From the NCBI GenBank assembly GCA_963728395.1, contig CAVSJJ010000001.1:62001-126000 (forward strand): a stretch of 64,000 bases of DNA, given 5' to 3'. Below are positions 31,860 through 40,372 of this stretch, piece by piece. A program made the position numbers and the translations under genes. Under the pieces are notes generated by a model that saw nothing but the letters and a program-made list of their open reading frames with translations, ran no database searches and had not been told where the DNA came from. How positions within the stretch are numbered: position 1 is the stretch's first letter; every line of letters starts with the position of its first letter. Source of the stretch: CAVSJJ01 sp963728395 (GTDB taxonomy: Bacteria > Actinomycetota > Actinomycetes > Actinomycetales > Dermatophilaceae).

Positions 31860-32477
31860 GTGACCGACTTCGACGCCGAGGCCGCGACCTGGGACGACCA
31901 GCCGTACCGGGTCGAGCGGGCCGAGGCCATCGCCACCGTGATCCGCGAGACTGTGCCGCTGGGCACCCATCTGACGGCGCTCGAGTACGGCGCCGGGACC
32001 GGGCTGCTCGGCCGGGCGCTCGTCGACGACCTCGGCAGCGTGACCCTCGCCGACGCATCGGCCGGGATGACCGAGGCCGCAACGGTGAAGGCGGCCGCCC
32101 ATCCGTCCGCAGACAAGCTGCGGGCGGTCCGGCTCGATCTGATGAGCGACCCGATTCCGACCGAGCGGTACGACCTCGTCCTGTCGGTGATGGCGCTGCA
32201 TCACGTGCCCGACGTGCCCGCGCTGCTCGGCGCCTTCCACGAGATGCTCACCCCGGGAGGCGTCGTCGCTCTCGTCGACCTCGAGGCCGAGGACGGCTCG
32301 TTCCACGAGGGGGACTTCGAGGGCCACCACGGGTTCGAGCGCGACCGCCTCTCGGCGTGGCTCACCGGCGCGGGTCTGGCCGACGTCGCGTTCCGGCACG
32401 CCTACACGGTCGAGAAGGAGGTCGACGGCGAGGACCGCTCCTACGGGCTGTTCCTCGTCACCGCCCACCGCCCCTGA
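31860..32477 (+). CDS. Class I SAM-dependent methyltransferase
   Basis: 205 residues from GTG 31860. Motif I LEYGAGTGLLGRAL lies near 45, motif II VTLADASAGM near 66, and LVLSVMALHHVPDVPALLGA marks the substrate side. Small-molecule methyltransferase; target unknown. The final YGLFLVTAHRP is typical of UbiE-like enzymes. It directly follows the PfkB kinase. Confidence 0.9.
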   Translation: MTDFDAEAATWDDQPYRVERAEAIATVIRETVPLGTHLTALEYGAGTGLLGRALVDDLGSVTLADASAGMTEAATVKAAAHPSADKLRAVRLDLMSDPIPTERYDLVLSVMALHHVPDVPALLGAFHEMLTPGGVVALVDLEAEDGSFHEGDFEGHHGFERDRLSAWLTGAGLADVAFRHAYTVEKEVDGEDRSYGLFLVTAHRP

Positions 32478-32523
32478 CGAGGCGCAGGTCGCCCGGCCGA
32501 CTGGTCGCGGCGCGCCGGTCGGG

Positions 32524-33403
32524 TCAACTGGGGTCCGCACCCACCAGGTCCACCGCGCGGTGCAGCCACGTCGAGGTGACGACCATTCCCACCCTCTGGT
32601 AGAGCGACAGCGCACCGGTGCGCGAGTCGGTGCTGAGGGTCGAGCGCGTGGCGCCGTGCTCGCGAGCGGCGCCGCTGGTCGGCCCGGACCGCCAGCCGGT
32701 CGACGAACCCCTCGGTGCCGTCGTCGGTGAGGACGAGCAGGGCGGCCCCGACGACGCCGCCGCCGGCGTCGTCGACCGCAACCCGCAGCCGCCACGGCTC
32801 GAACCCCGGCCGTCGAACCGTCGCAGACGCCCAGACCTCGAACGGCTCGCGCTCACGCTGCGACCACTCGAGGAAGGCGTCCTCGAGGACGGCCCAACAG
32901 GCCTCGTACTCCACTGGCTCGGCCGCCCGCACGCTGTACCGCGGGGGCAGTGGACGGTCGGGGATCCTCGCCCCCTCCGGCACCTCGAGGACCCAGCTGG
33001 ACCAGCGGACGTAGTAGCCCAGATCCTCCAGCAGCCGGTCACCCGGCGACCCGGCGGGGACCGGCATCCCGATGACCCGGCGCCCGAGCGCGGTGGCCCG
33101 GATCTGCATCCATCGGGCCAGGGCCGTCCCGATGCCCCTCCCCCGGTATGCCGGGTGGACGGCGGCGTCCCCCCGCTCGCGAGCCGAGACCTCGCCGTAG
33201 CCGACGAGGACGTCACCGTCGAAGACACCGACGGTCGAGGCGGCGAGGTCGGTGCCCGGCCGCTGCCAGTCGGCGACGATGTCGGCGTGCTCGATGACGA
33301 CCTCGCCGAGGTCGGCCAGCTCCTGGGCGGCCATCAGCTCATAGACGGCCCGGGCATCGACCTCGCCGAGCGGGCGGGCGACCAGGCCCGCGGGGAGGTC
33401 CAT
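32524..33403 (-). pseudogene. Two-domain GNAT acetyltransferase, frameshifted in the second domain
   Basis: Translation from ATG 33403 gives an intact first GNAT domain with the acetyl-CoA loop HPAYRGRGIGTALARW, and most of a second. At VDRLAVRADQRR (near 32670) the frame breaks. A different frame then carries the normal C-terminus AREHGATRSTLSTDSRTGAL and YQRVGMVVTSTWLH to a stop at 32524. About 15 residues are missing between them, exactly the pyrophosphate-binding loop of domain two. A deletion of a length not divisible by three explains both. The unshifted frame would run on as unrelated sequence, so this gene is probably dead or makes a one-domain product. Confidence 0.75.
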
Positions 33404-33476
33404 CGGCGACGACGAGGTGGGCACGGGCGCAGTCTGTCCGGTCGCCGCGGGGGTTGTCGCGGGATTTCCCACCCGG

Positions 33477-34883
33477 TCAGCTGTCGAACCCGACGCCGAG
33501 CCGGTCGAGCACACCGAGCCACGCCCCCCGACGTCCGGTGCGGTCCTCCGCGGCGAGGGCGGCGCGGGTGGCGCGGACCGCGGCATACCGGAGGGGCTCG
33601 GGCGGGAAGGGCACCGGCTTGCGCCGGACCATGGCAAGGCTCGTCGTCCCGGTCGGCTCGCCGCCCAGGAGGTCGAGCGCCACCCGGGCGCCGAACCGGC
33701 TCGCGCCCACCCCGAGGCCGGTGTAGCCGGCGGCGTACGACAGGTGGCCGCCGAAGGCGGTACCGAAGACCGGCGTGAACCGCGAGGTCGTCGCGATGAC
33801 CCCACCCCACCGGTGGGTGAAGCACACCCCCTCGAGCTGGGGGAAGATCTCGAAGAAGTGCCGGGCGAGCAGGCCGTGCGAGGCGTCGGACTGCTCGAGG
33901 TCCGGGTCGACCCGACCGGGGAAGTGGTAGTTGGCGTCGTAGCCGCCGAAGAGGATCCGGTCATCGAGGGTGCGGCGGTAGTAGTGGAACTGGTTGCCGG
34001 CGTCGGTGAGGCCCTCGCGCCCCTCCCAGCCGATGGCCGCGAGCTGGTTCGTCGTCAGCGGCTCGGTCATCAGGACGTGGTCGTACACCGGCAGCACCCA
34101 GGCGCCCACCCGGCGCAGCGGTGTGGTGGACACGTTCGTCGCGACGAGGACGCGGTCGGCGCGCAGACTCCCCCACTCGGTCCGCACCCGAAGTCCGGTG
34201 CCGTCGCGCTCGACTCCGACGACGCTCGTGTCCTCGTGGACCCGCACGCCGAGCGACTCCGCGGCCCTCGCCAGGCCCCACACCAGACGGGCCGGGTCGA
34301 CGAGGCCGACGCTCGGGTCGACCCACCCCGCGAGATAGCGCGGCGAGTCGACGCGCGCCCGCGCGGCCGCCGCATCGAGATACTCGCCGGGTTCGCCGTG
34401 GGACCGGTGCAGCTCGTACCCCGCCCGCACGCTCGCGACCTGGTGCGGGACGAGCGCGAAGGTGATCTCGCCCGGCACGTGGTAGTCGGCGTCGATGCCG
34501 TATGCCGCGATCGAGTCGGCGAAGCCCTTGATGTTGTCGGCCGCGAGGCGCTGGAGCAGGGAGATCTCGCCCGGCCACTGCGCCACGCCCTGGGCCAGGC
34601 CGTGGGTGAGCGAGGGTGAGACGAACCCACCGTTGCGGCCCGATGCGGCGATGCCGAGCCGGCCGGCCTCGAGGACGACGACATCGGCGGACGGGTCGTC
34701 CTCCTTGGCCTGGACCGACGCCCACAGGCCGGTGAACCCGCCCCCGACGATGACGAGGTCTGCGCGGTGACCAGCGCCGGTGAGGGGGCTGCGAGCGGGT
34801 GGCCGCTCCTTCGGCCGGTCGGTCCAGTAGACCTCGGGGCGGGCATCCGCGAGGGCAGCCCTCGCCGCCGACTCGATACTCAT
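33477..34883 (-). CDS. FAD-dependent amine/amino-acid oxidoreductase (DAO family)
   Basis: 468 residues. The Rossmann dinucleotide motif DLVIVGGGFTGLWAS lies near 41. The RNGGFVSPSLTHG segment and the C-terminal GYTGLGVGASRFGARVA match the DadA/PuuB-like group (gamma-glutamylputrescine oxidase relatives). It should oxidise an amine or amino acid, producing hydrogen peroxide or feeding electrons to an acceptor. It is divergent from the gluABCD-type importer, with 183 nt between, so the imported amino acid could be its substrate (inference). An ATG at 34898 is an alternative start. Confidence 0.87.
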   Translation of the reverse strand: MSIESAARAALADARPEVYWTDRPKERPPARSPLTGAGHRADLVIVGGGFTGLWASVQAKEDDPSADVVVLEAGRLGIAASGRNGGFVSPSLTHGLAQGVAQWPGEISLLQRLAADNIKGFADSIAAYGIDADYHVPGEITFALVPHQVASVRAGYELHRSHGEPGEYLDAAAARARVDSPRYLAGWVDPSVGLVDPARLVWGLARAAESLGVRVHEDTSVVGVERDGTGLRVRTEWGSLRADRVLVATNVSTTPLRRVGAWVLPVYDHVLMTEPLTTNQLAAIGWEGREGLTDAGNQFHYYRRTLDDRILFGGYDANYHFPGRVDPDLEQSDASHGLLARHFFEIFPQLEGVCFTHRWGGVIATTSRFTPVFGTAFGGHLSYAAGYTGLGVGASRFGARVALDLLGGEPTGTTSLAMVRRKPVPFPPEPLRYAAVRATRAALAAEDRTGRRGAWLGVLDRLGVGFDS

Positions 34884-35066
34884 GGGCCCATCGTGCATCG
34901 TCCCGGCGGAATTTTCGACGCGCGGCACGGAAAAAGAATCCGCGGCGCTGTCCCCCTGACGTCCAGGCACCCGCGCGACGGAACCAAGGTCTCGATTGGG
35001 TCTCGGGCGCCGCGGGGGCTCCCCTTCCGGGTTGACCATCCGGACGTTCGCTGGGAGGTTCTGACG

Positions 35067-35807
35067 ATGGGAACCCCTCTCGTGGCCCTGCGCAAGGTCA
35101 ACAAGCACTTCGGCGATCTCCACGTGCTCAAGGACATCGACCTCGAGATCGAGCCCGGCGAAGTGGTCGTCGTCATCGGCCCGTCGGGCTCGGGGAAGTC
35201 CACCCTGTGTCGCACGATCAACCGCCTCGAGACCTTCGAGTCCGGGGACATCGAGATCGACGGCAGGCCACTGCCCGAGGAGGGCAAGGACCTCGCCCAG
35301 CTCCGCGCCGACGTCGGCATGGTCTTCCAGAGCTTCAACCTCTTCGCGCACAAGACGATCCTCGAGAATGTCACCCTCGGCCCGATCAAGGTCCGCAAGA
35401 TGAAGAAGGAGGACGCGGAGAAGCGCGCCCTCGAGCTACTCGACCGGGTCGGGGTCAAGGAGCAGGCGGACAAGCATCCCGCCCAGCTCTCCGGTGGCCA
35501 GCAGCAGCGAGTGGCCATCGCCCGGTCACTGGCGATGGACCCCAAGGTCATGCTCTTCGACGAGCCGACCTCGGCGCTGGACCCCGAGATGATCAACGAG
35601 GTCCTCGACGTCATGACCCAGCTCGCCAAGAGCGGCATGACGATGGTCGTCGTCACCCATGAGATGGGCTTCGCCCGCCGCGCCGCGAACCGGGTCATCT
35701 TCATGGCCGACGGGCTGATCGTCGAACAGGCCGACCCCGAGACCTTCTTCACCAAGCCGCAGAGCGAGCGCGCCAAGGACTTCCTCGGCAAGATCCTCAC
35801 CCATTGA
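35067..35807 (+). CDS. gluA: Glutamate-type amino acid ABC transporter, ATPase
   Basis: 246 residues, standard polar-amino-acid ABC ATPase. Walker A GPSGSGKST is at 37-45, with Q-loop FQSFNLFAHKT, signature LSGGQQQRVAIARSLA, Walker B VMLFDEPTSALDP and H-loop VVTHEMGFA. It powers import through the GluC/GluD pores. The start at 35067 has GGGAGG 9 nt upstream. Confidence 0.94.
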   Translation: MGTPLVALRKVNKHFGDLHVLKDIDLEIEPGEVVVVIGPSGSGKSTLCRTINRLETFESGDIEIDGRPLPEEGKDLAQLRADVGMVFQSFNLFAHKTILENVTLGPIKVRKMKKEDAEKRALELLDRVGVKEQADKHPAQLSGGQQQRVAIARSLAMDPKVMLFDEPTSALDPEMINEVLDVMTQLAKSGMTMVVVTHEMGFARRAANRVIFMADGLIVEQADPETFFTKPQSERAKDFLGKILTH

Positions 35808-35895
35808 GCCCGTCCCGCTCCGAGCCGGGACACCTGAGCCAACTGACTGAACGCGGCATACGACCGTAGGCCGCTGAACCAGGAAGGGAACCCAG

Positions 35896-36744
35896 ATGAA
35901 GGCACGACGGACCATGGCCCTGGCCGCTGTGGCGGCGGCGGCGCTCGCCCTGTCCGCCTGTGGCGGCGGCAGCTCCGCAGGCTCCGGCGGAGGCGGCGGC
36001 GGCGGAGGTGGCGGCGACAGCATCAAGATCGGCATCAAGTTCGACCAGCCCGGCCTCGGCCTCAAGGCGGGCGACACCTACAAGGGCTTCGACGTCGACG
36101 TCGCGACGTACATCGCGGACAAGCTCGGCTACTCGGCGGACCAGATCCAGTGGGTCCAGGCGCCGAGCGCCCAGCGCGAGACGCTCATCTCGACCGGCCA
36201 GGTCGACCTCGTCGCCGCGACCTACTCGATCACCGACGAGCGCAAGCAGAAGGTCTCCTTCGCCGGGCCGTACTTCATCGCCGGCCAGGACCTGCTCGTG
36301 CGCGCCGACGAGACCGACATCACCGGCCCCGACAGCCTCGACGGCAAGAAGCTGTGCTCGGTCACCGGCTCGACGTCCGCCCAGAAGATCAAGGACACCG
36401 TTCCGGGCGTCAACCTCCAGGAGTTCGGGACCTACTCCGAGTGCGTCGCCGCCCTCAACTCCGGGACGATCGACGCGCTGACGACCGACGACACGATCCT
36501 CGCCGGGTATGCCGCCCAGGACCAGTACAAGGGCAAGCTCAAGGTCGTCGGCAACACCTTCTCGACCGAGCGCTACGGCATCGGCCTGAAGAAGGGCGAC
36601 ACCGAGCTGTGCCAGAAGGTCACCGACGCGATCACCTCGATGATCGACGACGGCTCGTGGCAGAAGTTCGTCGACGCCAACCTCGGCCCGGCCGACTACA
36701 AGCCGGGTCCGGACAACCCGCCGACCCCGGACGCCTGCTCCTGA
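35896..36744 (+). CDS. gluB: Glutamate-type ABC transporter substrate-binding lipoprotein
   Basis: 282 residues. The signal peptide ends in the lipobox LSAC, so the mature Cys is lipidated outside the membrane. A Ser/Gly-rich linker follows, then the SBP_bac_3 fold (FKGFDVDVATYIADKLGY, RETLISTGQVDLVAATYSIT, and the hinge CSVTGSTSAQKI). It captures glutamate or a related amino acid for GluCD. It lies 88 nt after gluA in the operon. Confidence 0.94.
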   Translation: MKARRTMALAAVAAAALALSACGGGSSAGSGGGGGGGGGGDSIKIGIKFDQPGLGLKAGDTYKGFDVDVATYIADKLGYSADQIQWVQAPSAQRETLISTGQVDLVAATYSITDERKQKVSFAGPYFIAGQDLLVRADETDITGPDSLDGKKLCSVTGSTSAQKIKDTVPGVNLQEFGTYSECVAALNSGTIDALTTDDTILAGYAAQDQYKGKLKVVGNTFSTERYGIGLKKGDTELCQKVTDAITSMIDDGSWQKFVDANLGPADYKPGPDNPPTPDACS

Positions 36745-36819
36745 CCGACGCCCTCCGGTCCGCCGCCCGCATGACTGCGCGGGCGGTGGACCGGGGGTCC
36801 GCTCCAGAAAGAGGCCCGC

Positions 36820-37485
36820 GTGGGCGACATCCTCACCAAGTACGACATCCTCGGCGCCTTCTGGGTGACGATCCAGCTCGCCGTCCTGTCGGCGATCGGG
36901 GCGCTGGTCATCGGCACGGTCTTCGCCGTTCTGCGCATCTCGCCCGTCGCGGCATTGCGCGCCATCGGCACGAGCTACGTCAACATCTTCCGGAACACCC
37001 CGCTCACCCTGCTCATGGTCTTCAGCGTCCTGGGGCTGACCTACATCGTCGGGTTGGCCTTCTCCAACGACATCAGCCGGAACAACTACATCTGGGCCAT
37101 CATCATGCTGTCGGTCTACCACGGCGCCTTCGTCTGCGAGGCACTGCGCAGCGGCGTCAACACGATCCCGACGGGACAGGCCGAGGCGGCGCGCTCGATC
37201 GGACTGACCTTCGGGCAGTCGCTGCGTGAGGTCCTTCTCCCCCAGGCCTTCCGGGGCGCCGTGGCGCCCCTCGGATCGACGCTCATCGCCCTCATCAAGA
37301 ACACGACCGTCGCCGCGGTCATCCTCGGGACGCGCGAGTCGGCCGGGCTGCTGGCCCAGATCACCGAGAACGAGGGCGCCAGCCTCGGGACGTTCTTCAT
37401 CTTCGCCCTCGGGTTCGTCATCCTCACCCTTCCACTCGGGATCTATCTCACCCGGCTCTCCCAGCGCCTGGCGGTGCAGCGGTGA
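36820..37485 (+). CDS. gluC: Amino acid ABC transporter permease GluC
   Basis: 221 residues from GTG 36820 (AGAAAGAGG upstream). Five or so transmembrane helices and the coupling motif EAARSIGLTFGQSLREVLLPQAFR (in part). It forms half of the transport pore with GluD. Its stop overlaps the gluD GTG by 4 nt. Confidence 0.93.
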   Translation: MGDILTKYDILGAFWVTIQLAVLSAIGALVIGTVFAVLRISPVAALRAIGTSYVNIFRNTPLTLLMVFSVLGLTYIVGLAFSNDISRNNYIWAIIMLSVYHGAFVCEALRSGVNTIPTGQAEAARSIGLTFGQSLREVLLPQAFRGAVAPLGSTLIALIKNTTVAAVILGTRESAGLLAQITENEGASLGTFFIFALGFVILTLPLGIYLTRLSQRLAVQR

Positions 37486-38399
37486 GCGCCTCGGTTCTCT
37501 TCGACGCGCCGGGGCCCCGGGCCCGGTTGCGCTACGCCGTCCTCAGCGTCATCGGGACGGTGCTCATCCTCGCGGCCATCGGCTTTGGCGTCTGGAAGAT
37601 GGGCCAGGCGAACCAGCTCGAGGGCTACATGTGGAAGCCCTTCGTCTCCGACTCGCAGGTGTGGAGCCAGTACCTCCTGCTCGGCCTGTGGGGCACGCTC
37701 AAGGCCGCCGGGCTCTCGGTCGTCTTCGCCGGCATCTTCGGGACCGTCTTCGGGATGGGCCGGCTCTCGACCAACCGGTGGGTGTCCGCGCTGAGCGGCG
37801 TCGTCGTCGAGTTCTTCCGCTCCGTCCCGGTCCTGCTCATGATGGTCTTCGCCTATTTCGGCTGGTTCGCCCGGAGCAACTGGCTTCCCAACGACCTCGC
37901 CCCGCTGGCCGCCGTCGTCCTCGGGCTGACCCTGTACAACGGGTCGGTCATCGCCGAGCTCGTCCGCTCCGGCGTGTACTCCCTCCCCGCGGGGCAGGCC
38001 GAGGCGGGGCTGTCGATCGGCCTGACCCGGGGTCAGACCCTCCGCTCGATCCAGCTTCCCCAGGCCCTCACCGCGATGCTGCCGGCCCTGATCAGCCAGC
38101 TCGTCGTCGTCCTCAAGGACAGCGCCCTCGGCACCGTCATCACGTACCAGGAGTTGCTGACCTGGTCCAAGACCCTCGGCTCCGCCTACGCCAACACCGT
38201 CCCGGCCTACCTCGTCGCGGCCGCCCTGTTCATCCTCATGAACTACTCGCTGACGAAGGTTGCCGCCCTCGTCAAGCGGCGCCTCTCCATGCGCGGTCGG
38301 TCTACCGGCCAGGACCGAGGCGCGGTGGGCGGCCAGCCGGACAAGGAGTCCGGGGTCGCCGGTGAGGTCCAGTACGTCGACCCGACGAACGCCGGCTGA
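37482..38399 (+). CDS. gluD: Amino acid ABC transporter permease GluD
   Basis: 305 residues. It has an additional N-terminal extension and helix compared with GluC, the EAA loop EAGLSIGLTRGQTLRSIQLP and a polar C-terminal tail. It pairs with GluC. The GTG at 37482 overlaps gluC. A strong terminator follows at 38429. Confidence 0.93.
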   Translation: MSASVLFDAPGPRARLRYAVLSVIGTVLILAAIGFGVWKMGQANQLEGYMWKPFVSDSQVWSQYLLLGLWGTLKAAGLSVVFAGIFGTVFGMGRLSTNRWVSALSGVVVEFFRSVPVLLMMVFAYFGWFARSNWLPNDLAPLAAVVLGLTLYNGSVIAELVRSGVYSLPAGQAEAGLSIGLTRGQTLRSIQLPQALTAMLPALISQLVVVLKDSALGTVITYQELLTWSKTLGSAYANTVPAYLVAAALFILMNYSLTKVAALVKRRLSMRGRSTGQDRGAVGGQPDKESGVAGEVQYVDPTNAG

Positions 38400-38428
38400 G
38401 CACGGCATACGAGCCGCTCGGCTGCACG

Positions 38429-38459
38429 ACGGCCCCGGACCGCACCGGTCCGGGGCCGT
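38429..38459 (+). terminator. Terminator of the gluABCD operon
   Basis: Perfect 13-bp stem ACGGCCCCGGACC / GGTCCGGGGCCGT with loop GCACC, followed by TTCCCC, 29 nt after gluD and directly before the convergent tRNA-Asn. Confidence 0.88.
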
Positions 38460-38469
38460 TCCCCTGCTG

Positions 38470-38542
38470 CTCCCCCGGTTGGACTCGAACCAACAACCTG
38501 CCGGTTAACAGCCGGCTGCTCTGCCAATTGAGCTACGGAGGA
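38470..38542 (-). tRNA. tRNA-Asn (GUU)
   Basis: On the minus strand the cloverleaf starts TCCTCCGTAGCTCAATTGGC and has the anticodon loop CTGTTAA with GTT. The T arm is TTGGTTCGAGTCCAA and the acceptor end CGGGGGA with discriminator G, as expected for Asn. There is one T4-G69 wobble in the acceptor. No encoded CCA. It faces the gluABCD operon. Confidence 0.95.
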
Positions 38543-38713
38543 AGGTCTGCCACAGGATCGCTGCGGCAGCGCCCGGCAACGATAGCAGGGCATCGACCAC
38601 GGCGAGAAAACGACGCCGGCCCCACGGAGGTACCCGGCGTGACGTGCGCGACATCGGGCCGGTGGGAGCCTCCGGGGGGTCTTAGACCCCCGTTGAGACG
38701 GGAGAATGGCCCG

Positions 38714-39691
38714 GTGACCACCGAGCGCGAGGACCTGCGACGCTTCGCCTGGCTGTCCATCGCCGCGGCCCTCGCGACCATCGCCCTGAAGTCGGGCGCG
38801 TGGCTGCTCACCGGGTCGGTCGGGCTCCTCTCGGACGCGGCCGAGTCGACGGTCAACCTCGTCGCTGCCTTCGTCGCCCTCGTCGCGCTCACCATCGCCG
38901 CCCGGCCTGCGGACGACGGACACCACTTCGGGCACACGAAGGCGGAGTACTTCTCCGCCGCCGCCGAGGGGCAGATGATCCTCGTCGCGGCCGCCGTCAT
39001 CATCTGGTCGGCCATCCAGCGGCTGCTCCACCCCCAGCCGTTGGACAACGTCGGGGCCGGTCTCGCGATCTCCGTCGTCGCGGCGGTCGTCAACGGCGTG
39101 GTGGCCTGGGTGCTCATCCGGGCCGGGCGCGAGCACCGCTCACTCACCCTGACGGCCGACGGCCGGCACCTCCTCACCGACGTGTGGACCTCGGCGGGCG
39201 TCGTCGTCGGCGTCCTCCTCGTCGCCGTGACCGGCGTCGACCGGCTCGACCCCGTCGTCGCGCTGCTCGTCGGCGTCAACATCATCGTCACCGGGTGGCG
39301 GCTGATGCGCCAGTCGTTCGCGGGGCTGATGGACGCGGCGCTGCCCGGCGAGGAGTCCGCCGCCATTGCCGAGGTGCTCACCGGTTTCGCCGGCGACGAC
39401 GTCAGCTTCCACGGCCTGCGGACCCGTTCGTCGGGACACCGGGGCTTCGCCGAGGTGCACGTCCTCGTCCCCGGGGCATGGTCGGTGCAGCAGAGCCACG
39501 ACCTCATCGAGCGGGTCGAGGCCGCCCTCGCCGAGCGGGCGTCGAGCGTCTCGCTCGTCGCCCACGTCGAGCCGCGCGAGGACCCCCGCTCCTACGACGA
39601 CTTCCCCACCGAGGTGCCGGTCCTCCCGGTCGAGCGGCCCCCCGACCCCACCTCGTCCACCCCCGCTCCGGGCCAGGAACTCACCCAATAG
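38714..39691 (+). CDS. Cation diffusion facilitator family transporter
   Basis: 325 residues from GTG 38714. Six transmembrane helices. The metal site is visible as GLLSDAAES (helix 2), with HxxxD in GRHLLTDVWTSAG (helix 5), and HHFGHTKAEYFSA is typical of the family. The C-terminal cytoplasmic domain (FHGLRTRSSGHRGFAEVHV) is ferredoxin-like. It exports Zn or a similar divalent cation using protons. The last codons and stop lie within a 28-nt direct repeat, whose second copy sits 64 nt downstream. Confidence 0.93.
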   Translation: MTTEREDLRRFAWLSIAAALATIALKSGAWLLTGSVGLLSDAAESTVNLVAAFVALVALTIAARPADDGHHFGHTKAEYFSAAAEGQMILVAAAVIIWSAIQRLLHPQPLDNVGAGLAISVVAAVVNGVVAWVLIRAGREHRSLTLTADGRHLLTDVWTSAGVVVGVLLVAVTGVDRLDPVVALLVGVNIIVTGWRLMRQSFAGLMDAALPGEESAAIAEVLTGFAGDDVSFHGLRTRSSGHRGFAEVHVLVPGAWSVQQSHDLIERVEAALAERASSVSLVAHVEPREDPRSYDDFPTEVPVLPVERPPDPTSSTPAPGQELTQ

Positions 39692-39698
39692 GGAAGTT
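39671..39698 (+). repeat. 28-nt direct repeat, copy 1 (overlaps the CDF gene end)
   Basis: GGCCAGGAACTCACCCAATA and the following GGGAAGTT. This copy encodes the last residues GQELTQ and the TAG stop of the CDF transporter. Confidence 0.85.
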
Positions 39699-39734
39699 AC
39701 TGCCCACCCACCCCTCCCCGACCAGGCCACCCCC

Positions 39735-39762
39735 GGCCAGGAACTCACCCAATAGGGAAGTT
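39735..39762 (+). repeat. 28-nt direct repeat, copy 2 (intergenic)
   Basis: Identical to 39671-39698, one 64-nt period downstream. Each copy contains the imperfect dyad AACTCACCC / GGGAAGTT. Confidence 0.85.
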
Positions 39763-39865
39763 GTTGACTGGCGGGGCGACGGGTGCTCGACGGAATGACC
39801 GGAAAGCCGGACGAACGCGCGAGCACCCGGCGCGGCGGCGATGGCGAGCACCCGGGGCGGCGGAC

Positions 39866-40372
39866 TCAGCGGCCGACCTGCTCCTTGAGGGCCGCCAGGG
39901 CCGCCGCCGTCGCCTCGGCGACGCCGGGGTCATCCGCCCGTATGCCGCGGCCGAGGATCGTCTGCCCGAGCAGCCGGTCGGTGGCCAGGTCGCGCCGCAC
40001 GACGACCCGCGCAGACCGGCCCTCACCGAGATCGACCGCCTCGGACAGCACGACGGAGGCCTGGACCCGCTCGCGCAGCGCCTGGAGGAACACCGCGCCC
40101 TCATCGATCGTCCAGCGGGAGCGCCGCTGCCCGTCCACCCACGTGACCGTGAGCGCCGAGGTGTCCCGGTTCCAGCGGCCCGCGTCGACGAGGTGCCACG
40201 GACGGGCCAGGACGACCTCGCCCCCGGCCGCGGCGTACAGGTGCGTCGTCGACACGACGAGGACGGCGCCGGCCGCCTCGTTCGCCCACTCGAGCACCCG
40301 CTCTCCGCGCGCGAGCGGCAACACGCTCGCGACGCCGGGCGGGAGTGCCGGGCGACGCCAGGGCGCCCTCAC
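39866..40372 (-). CDS. Hypothetical protein coupled to dnaG
   Basis: 168 residues from GTG 40372, overlapping the dnaG stop by 4 nt (GTGA). The sequence has the strand pattern of a PH-like fold (GERVLEWANEAAGAVLVVST, LYAAAGGEVVLARPWHLVDAG, LTVTWVDGQRRSRWTI). A gene of this kind follows dnaG in many actinobacteria. Its function is unknown, and the coupling suggests co-expression with primase. Another possibility is an unrelated membrane-associated regulator. Confidence 0.75.
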   Translation of the reverse strand: MRAPWRRPALPPGVASVLPLARGERVLEWANEAAGAVLVVSTTHLYAAAGGEVVLARPWHLVDAGRWNRDTSALTVTWVDGQRRSRWTIDEGAVFLQALRERVQASVVLSEAVDLGEGRSARVVVRRDLATDRLLGQTILGRGIRADDPGVAEATAAALAALKEQVGR

